DNA of 7,284 nucleotides from Actinomycetes bacterium. GTDB lineage: Bacteria > Actinomycetota > Acidimicrobiia > Acidimicrobiales > Palsa-688. Below the pieces are notes generated by a model. That model searched no databases, had not been told where the DNA came from, and was given only the letters and a program-made list of their open reading frames with translations. Of this stretch, positions 4,981 through 7,284 are shown one piece after another (positions within the stretch are counted from its first letter, which is position 1; the number at the start of each line of letters is the position of its first letter). A program made the position numbers and the translations under genes. The stretch lies in the NCBI GenBank assembly GCA_021827225.1, contig JAKAXG010000208.1, forward strand, positions 1 through 7,284, read 5' to 3'.

Positions 4981-6924
4981 TCACCCGGCCTCGACCGTCG
5001 GTACAGCCACCGGTGGCAGCCCGAAGTCGGCTACCGGCGGGGCGTCGGGTTCGCTGTAGTGATAAGGATCGTCGAGGATCACAGGGATGCGTTCGAAGTT
5101 GTAGGCGGGCACGGGCGTCGGTGTCTGCCACTCCAGGCCCCTGGAGTCCCAGGGGTTGGCCGGCGCAGGCTTGGGGACGATGAAGACCGACCACACGAAG
5201 TTGGCGACGAACACCAGGAACGACGCGCCGAGCAGGTATGCGCCCACCGACGAGATGTCATTCAGGGTCTGAAGCCCCGGCGCGTACTCGAACACCCTCC
5301 GGGGCTGGCCGAGCAGGCCGACCAGGAACAGGGGGAAGAAGGTCACGTTGAAGAACACGAACATGGCCCAGAAGTGGATCTGACCGAGGCGCTTGTCGAG
5401 CATGCGACCGGTCATCTTCGGCATCCAGTAGTAGAGGCCGCCGAAGAAGGCGAAGATGAGACCGCCCATGATCGTGTAGTGGAAATGGGCCATCACGAAG
5501 AACGATCCGTGCACGGTGACGTTGACCGGGACGTCGGAGAGGAAGACCCCGGATATGCCTCCCAGCAGGAAGTTGAAGTACATAGCCATGGCGAAGAGCA
5601 TCGGCACCTCGAACCTGATCCGGGCCTTCCACATGGTTCCGAGGCCGACCAGGAAGATGAACCCGGTCGGTATCGAGATCAGCTCGGTGGTGAGCATGAA
5701 CAGGGGACGCATGTCGGGGTTGATGCCGCTCTGGAAGAGGTGGTGCTGCCATACGAAGAACGACAGCAGCGCCACCCCGAGCATCCCCGCAGCCGCCACC
5801 CGGTAGGCGAACAGGGGCTTGCGGGTGAACACCGGCAGCATCTCGCCCACGATCCCGAAGCCGGGCAGGGCCATGATGTATACCTCCGGGTGGCCGAAGA
5901 ACCAGAAGAGGTTCTGCCAGAGGAAGGCGCTGCCGCCGTGCTCGTTGACGTAGAAGGCGGTCTGCGCGGTGCGGTCGAGTATCCCGAACAGGCCGGCGAT
6001 CACCAGCGTGGGTGTGGCCAGGGTCAGGAGGGCTGCGGTGGCCAGGACGGACCACACGAAGATCGGGATCCTGCTCCAGGTCATTCCCGGCGCCCGGTAG
6101 TTGATGATGGTGACCGCCAGGTTGAAGCCGGCGGTGATCATGCCGAGGCCGATGAGGGCGAAGCCGACCAGGTAGGAGTCCATGCCTCCTCCGGCCTCGG
6201 TCTGCAGCGGCGCGTAGCCGGTCCAGCCGGTGGGGAATCCGCCCATCGGCAGCGCGGTGAGGATCACGAGGTATCCGGCGCTGAACACCCAGAAGGAGAA
6301 GGCCTCGATGCGGGGGAACGCCATGCGGCGGCTGCCGATCATCAGCGGCACCAGCCAGTTACCCAGAGGGCCGACGACGACCGACGAGGCCATCATCATC
6401 ATCATGGTGCCGTGCTCGCCGACGATGGCGATGTACTGGCCGGGCCCGAACACGTGACTGGTGGGAGTCAGCAGTTCGGTTCTGATCGCCATGGCCATGA
6501 GGCCGGCGGTGAAGAGGAACATCAGGACGCCGATCACGTACTGCATGCCGACCACCTTGTGGTCGGTCGAGTAGGTGAAGTAGCGGATCCATCCCTGCTC
6601 GTACTGACGCGGGGCAGGCCGGAGGCCGAACATCTTGGCCACGGCGGCGTTGAAGGCACCTATGCCCGCCAGCCAGCCGAAGGCGCCCAGGGACAGGCCG
6701 AGCACGATGGCCACGTCGTTCTGTCCGCTGCTGGCGACGTTCGGGTAGTCGGCTGCGATGAGGTTGCCCAGGAAGTGCCCGAACAGGTACCCGATCACCG
6801 CCCCGACCGCCGCTGTGCCTACGTGGAGGCGCATCCACGCCGGGCGTCTACGGTTCCCGCCGCCCACGGGCGGGAACGCCGCTCCGCCCTGGCTTGGTCT
6901 GGTCTCCAGGATGTCCATCGTCAT
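4981..6924 (-). CDS. ctaD: A-family haem-copper oxidase subunit I with two extra N-terminal helices
   Basis: The 647-aa catalytic subunit carries low-spin haem a, haem a3 and CuB, reduces O2 to water and pumps protons. Ligands are visible: His171 (EHGTM) and His482 for haem a, His480 for haem a3 (MAHFHY), and His345, His394 and His395 for CuB. GHPEVY holds Glu347 and Tyr349, the latter expected to be crosslinked to His345, and marks the A family. PRRVFEYAPG (541-550) is also typical. The family domain begins near residue 115 (YSTDHK). Before it lies an extra region of about 110 residues with two helices (about 34-55, 71-96). Asp of the usual GAPDMAFPR motif is Arg200, and Lys of PTGxK is Ile423. 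The ATG at 6924 is chosen; a GGAG lies 13 nt upstream, which is long. ATG 6918 is a close alternative. The NCBI-style label 'cbb3-type' sometimes given to such proteins would be misleading. Confidence 0.95.
   Translation of the reverse strand: MTMDILETRPSQGGAAFPPVGGGNRRRPAWMRLHVGTAAVGAVIGYLFGHFLGNLIAADYPNVASSGQNDVAIVLGLSLGAFGWLAGIGAFNAAVAKMFGLRPAPRQYEQGWIRYFTYSTDHKVVGMQYVIGVLMFLFTAGLMAMAIRTELLTPTSHVFGPGQYIAIVGEHGTMMMMMASSVVVGPLGNWLVPLMIGSRRMAFPRIEAFSFWVFSAGYLVILTALPMGGFPTGWTGYAPLQTEAGGGMDSYLVGFALIGLGMITAGFNLAVTIINYRAPGMTWSRIPIFVWSVLATAALLTLATPTLVIAGLFGILDRTAQTAFYVNEHGGSAFLWQNLFWFFGHPEVYIMALPGFGIVGEMLPVFTRKPLFAYRVAAAGMLGVALLSFFVWQHHLFQSGINPDMRPLFMLTTELISIPTGFIFLVGLGTMWKARIRFEVPMLFAMAMYFNFLLGGISGVFLSDVPVNVTVHGSFFVMAHFHYTIMGGLIFAFFGGLYYWMPKMTGRMLDKRLGQIHFWAMFVFFNVTFFPLFLVGLLGQPRRVFEYAPGLQTLNDISSVGAYLLGASFLVFVANFVWSVFIVPKPAPANPWDSRGLEWQTPTPVPAYNFERIPVILDDPYHYSEPDAPPVADFGLPPVAVPTVEAG
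6391..6405 (-). repeat. five-copy trinucleotide run encoding five Met in CtaD
   Basis: Five perfect CAT units on the plus strand encode Met174-Met178 in subunit I, in the helix just after haem ligand His171. Methionine has only one codon, so a Met run is necessarily a DNA microsatellite; it need not mean slippage. Confidence 0.7.
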
Positions 6925-6928
6925 GCCG

Positions 6929-6970
6929 TCACATCCACTCCGCGAGTCGAACCGCTGGTCGGGTGCTCAT
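6929..6970 (-). other. 13-codon minigene bridging ctaC and ctaD
   Basis: The ATG overlaps the ctaC stop (TGATG at 6972-6968) and the frame ends in TGA 4 nt before the ctaD ATG, encoding 13 residues (MSTRPAVRLAEWM). The ctaD start has only a distant Shine-Dalgarno sequence, so ribosomes ending here could restart on ctaD. The peptide has no recognisable property. Frames this short occur often by chance. Confidence 0.2.
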
Positions 6971-7284
6971 CACTTCTTGCTCACGGCGCCGTACTGCTCG
7001 ACGCTGCTGTAGGGGTCCACGTTGTCGGGGTAGTAGCCGCCGTCCGCGCCGTTGGCGTCGGGAACGTAGGTGTAGGCGAATGGGGGCAGCAGCTTGGTGT
7101 TGGCCGCCAGGGCACTTCTGGTCTGGCTGGCCCACGAGTCGAATGCTGACTTGGTGATCACGTTTCCGGTGTTGTACATGGCACCGTGCCAGAGGCCGCA
7201 CAGTTCGTCGCAGCGCACGATGAACTGTCCCAGCTGGCGTGTAGTGGTGAAGGCCACATTGTCCTCAGCCGGGTTGGCGTCGGC
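6970..7284 (-). CDS. ctaC: cytochrome c oxidase subunit II, C-terminal part
   Basis: The last 104 codons of subunit II; the gene continues past the right edge. Subunit II accepts electrons from cytochrome c at the binuclear CuA centre outside the membrane. The visible part has FIVRCDELCGLWHGAM (codons for the motif at 7177-7212), giving both CuA Cys, the Glu between them, the His and the Met of C-x-E-x-C-x-x-x-H-x-x-M. The first CuA His and the two membrane helices lie outside the window. An intact CuA site shows that the enzyme takes electrons from cytochrome c or another periplasmic donor, not from quinol. After the motif comes a tail of about 68 residues with an Asp, Gly, Tyr and Pro-rich section (VPDANGADGGYYPD), longer than the short end usual after this motif, and no cytochrome c domain (no CxxCH). 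It ends 45 nt before ctaD. Confidence 0.93.
   Translation of the reverse strand, partial: ADANPAEDNVAFTTTRQLGQFIVRCDELCGLWHGAMYNTGNVITKSAFDSWASQTRSALAANTKLLPPFAYTYVPDANGADGGYYPDNVDPYSSVEQYGAVSKK

Noticed and set aside
4837..7149. Very long plus-strand open frame (770 codons) opposite ctaD
   Set aside because: It is antisense to a certain gene, its product is Glu, His, Gly and Asp-rich without helices or motifs, and such frames arise from the GC-biased third positions of ctaD.
1..7284. CRISPR arrays, tRNA or rRNA genes, insertion sequences, attachment sites, riboswitches
   Set aside because: I saw no spaced repeats, cloverleaf, transposase motif or terminal inverted repeats, and the space between genes is too small to hold most of them.

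Overview
The window is a high-GC stretch, by eye roughly two thirds G+C, packed with genes for building an aa3-type (A-family) cytochrome c oxidase. High GC, GTG starts, short gaps and the style of the oxidase subunits suggest an actinobacterium. An acidimicrobial or thermoleophilic lineage is my guess, from remembered family resemblance rather than a search. No RNA gene, mobile element, CRISPR array or phage gene is visible.

Minus strand, 7284 to 2540: one compact oxidase operon that enters from beyond the right edge. In transcription order it holds the 3' part of ctaC (subunit II with an intact CuA motif), ctaD (subunit I, 647 aa, with two extra N-terminal membrane helices), ctaE (subunit III, 235 aa), a 35-aa single-helix membrane protein that is easily missed, ctaG (caa3-type assembly factor) and ctaB (haem O synthase). 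Gaps run from 51 nt down to a 1-nt stop/start overlap.

Plus strand, 973 to 2522: a two-gene unit converging on ctaB. It encodes a six-helix membrane protein whose first part resembles the N-terminal segment of SURF1, then a Sco1/SenC copper chaperone. Minus strand, 868 to the left edge: a divergent unit with a membrane-anchored TlpA/ResA-like thioredoxin followed by the signal peptide of a secreted protein cut off by the window.

Together the genes supply the catalytic core (CtaC, CtaD, CtaE), the haem precursor (CtaB), and copper delivery and thiol reduction for CuA (Sco and TlpA-like proteins), plus two membrane assembly candidates (CtaG and the SURF1-like protein). Haem A synthase (CtaA) is not in the window.

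The points most worth a second look are in subunit I. The Asp that opens the D proton channel and the Lys of the K channel both appear replaced, while all haem and copper ligands and the HPEVY Glu and Tyr remain. The 35-aa putative extra subunit and a divergent subunit III lacking its usual polar residues are the next most interesting.
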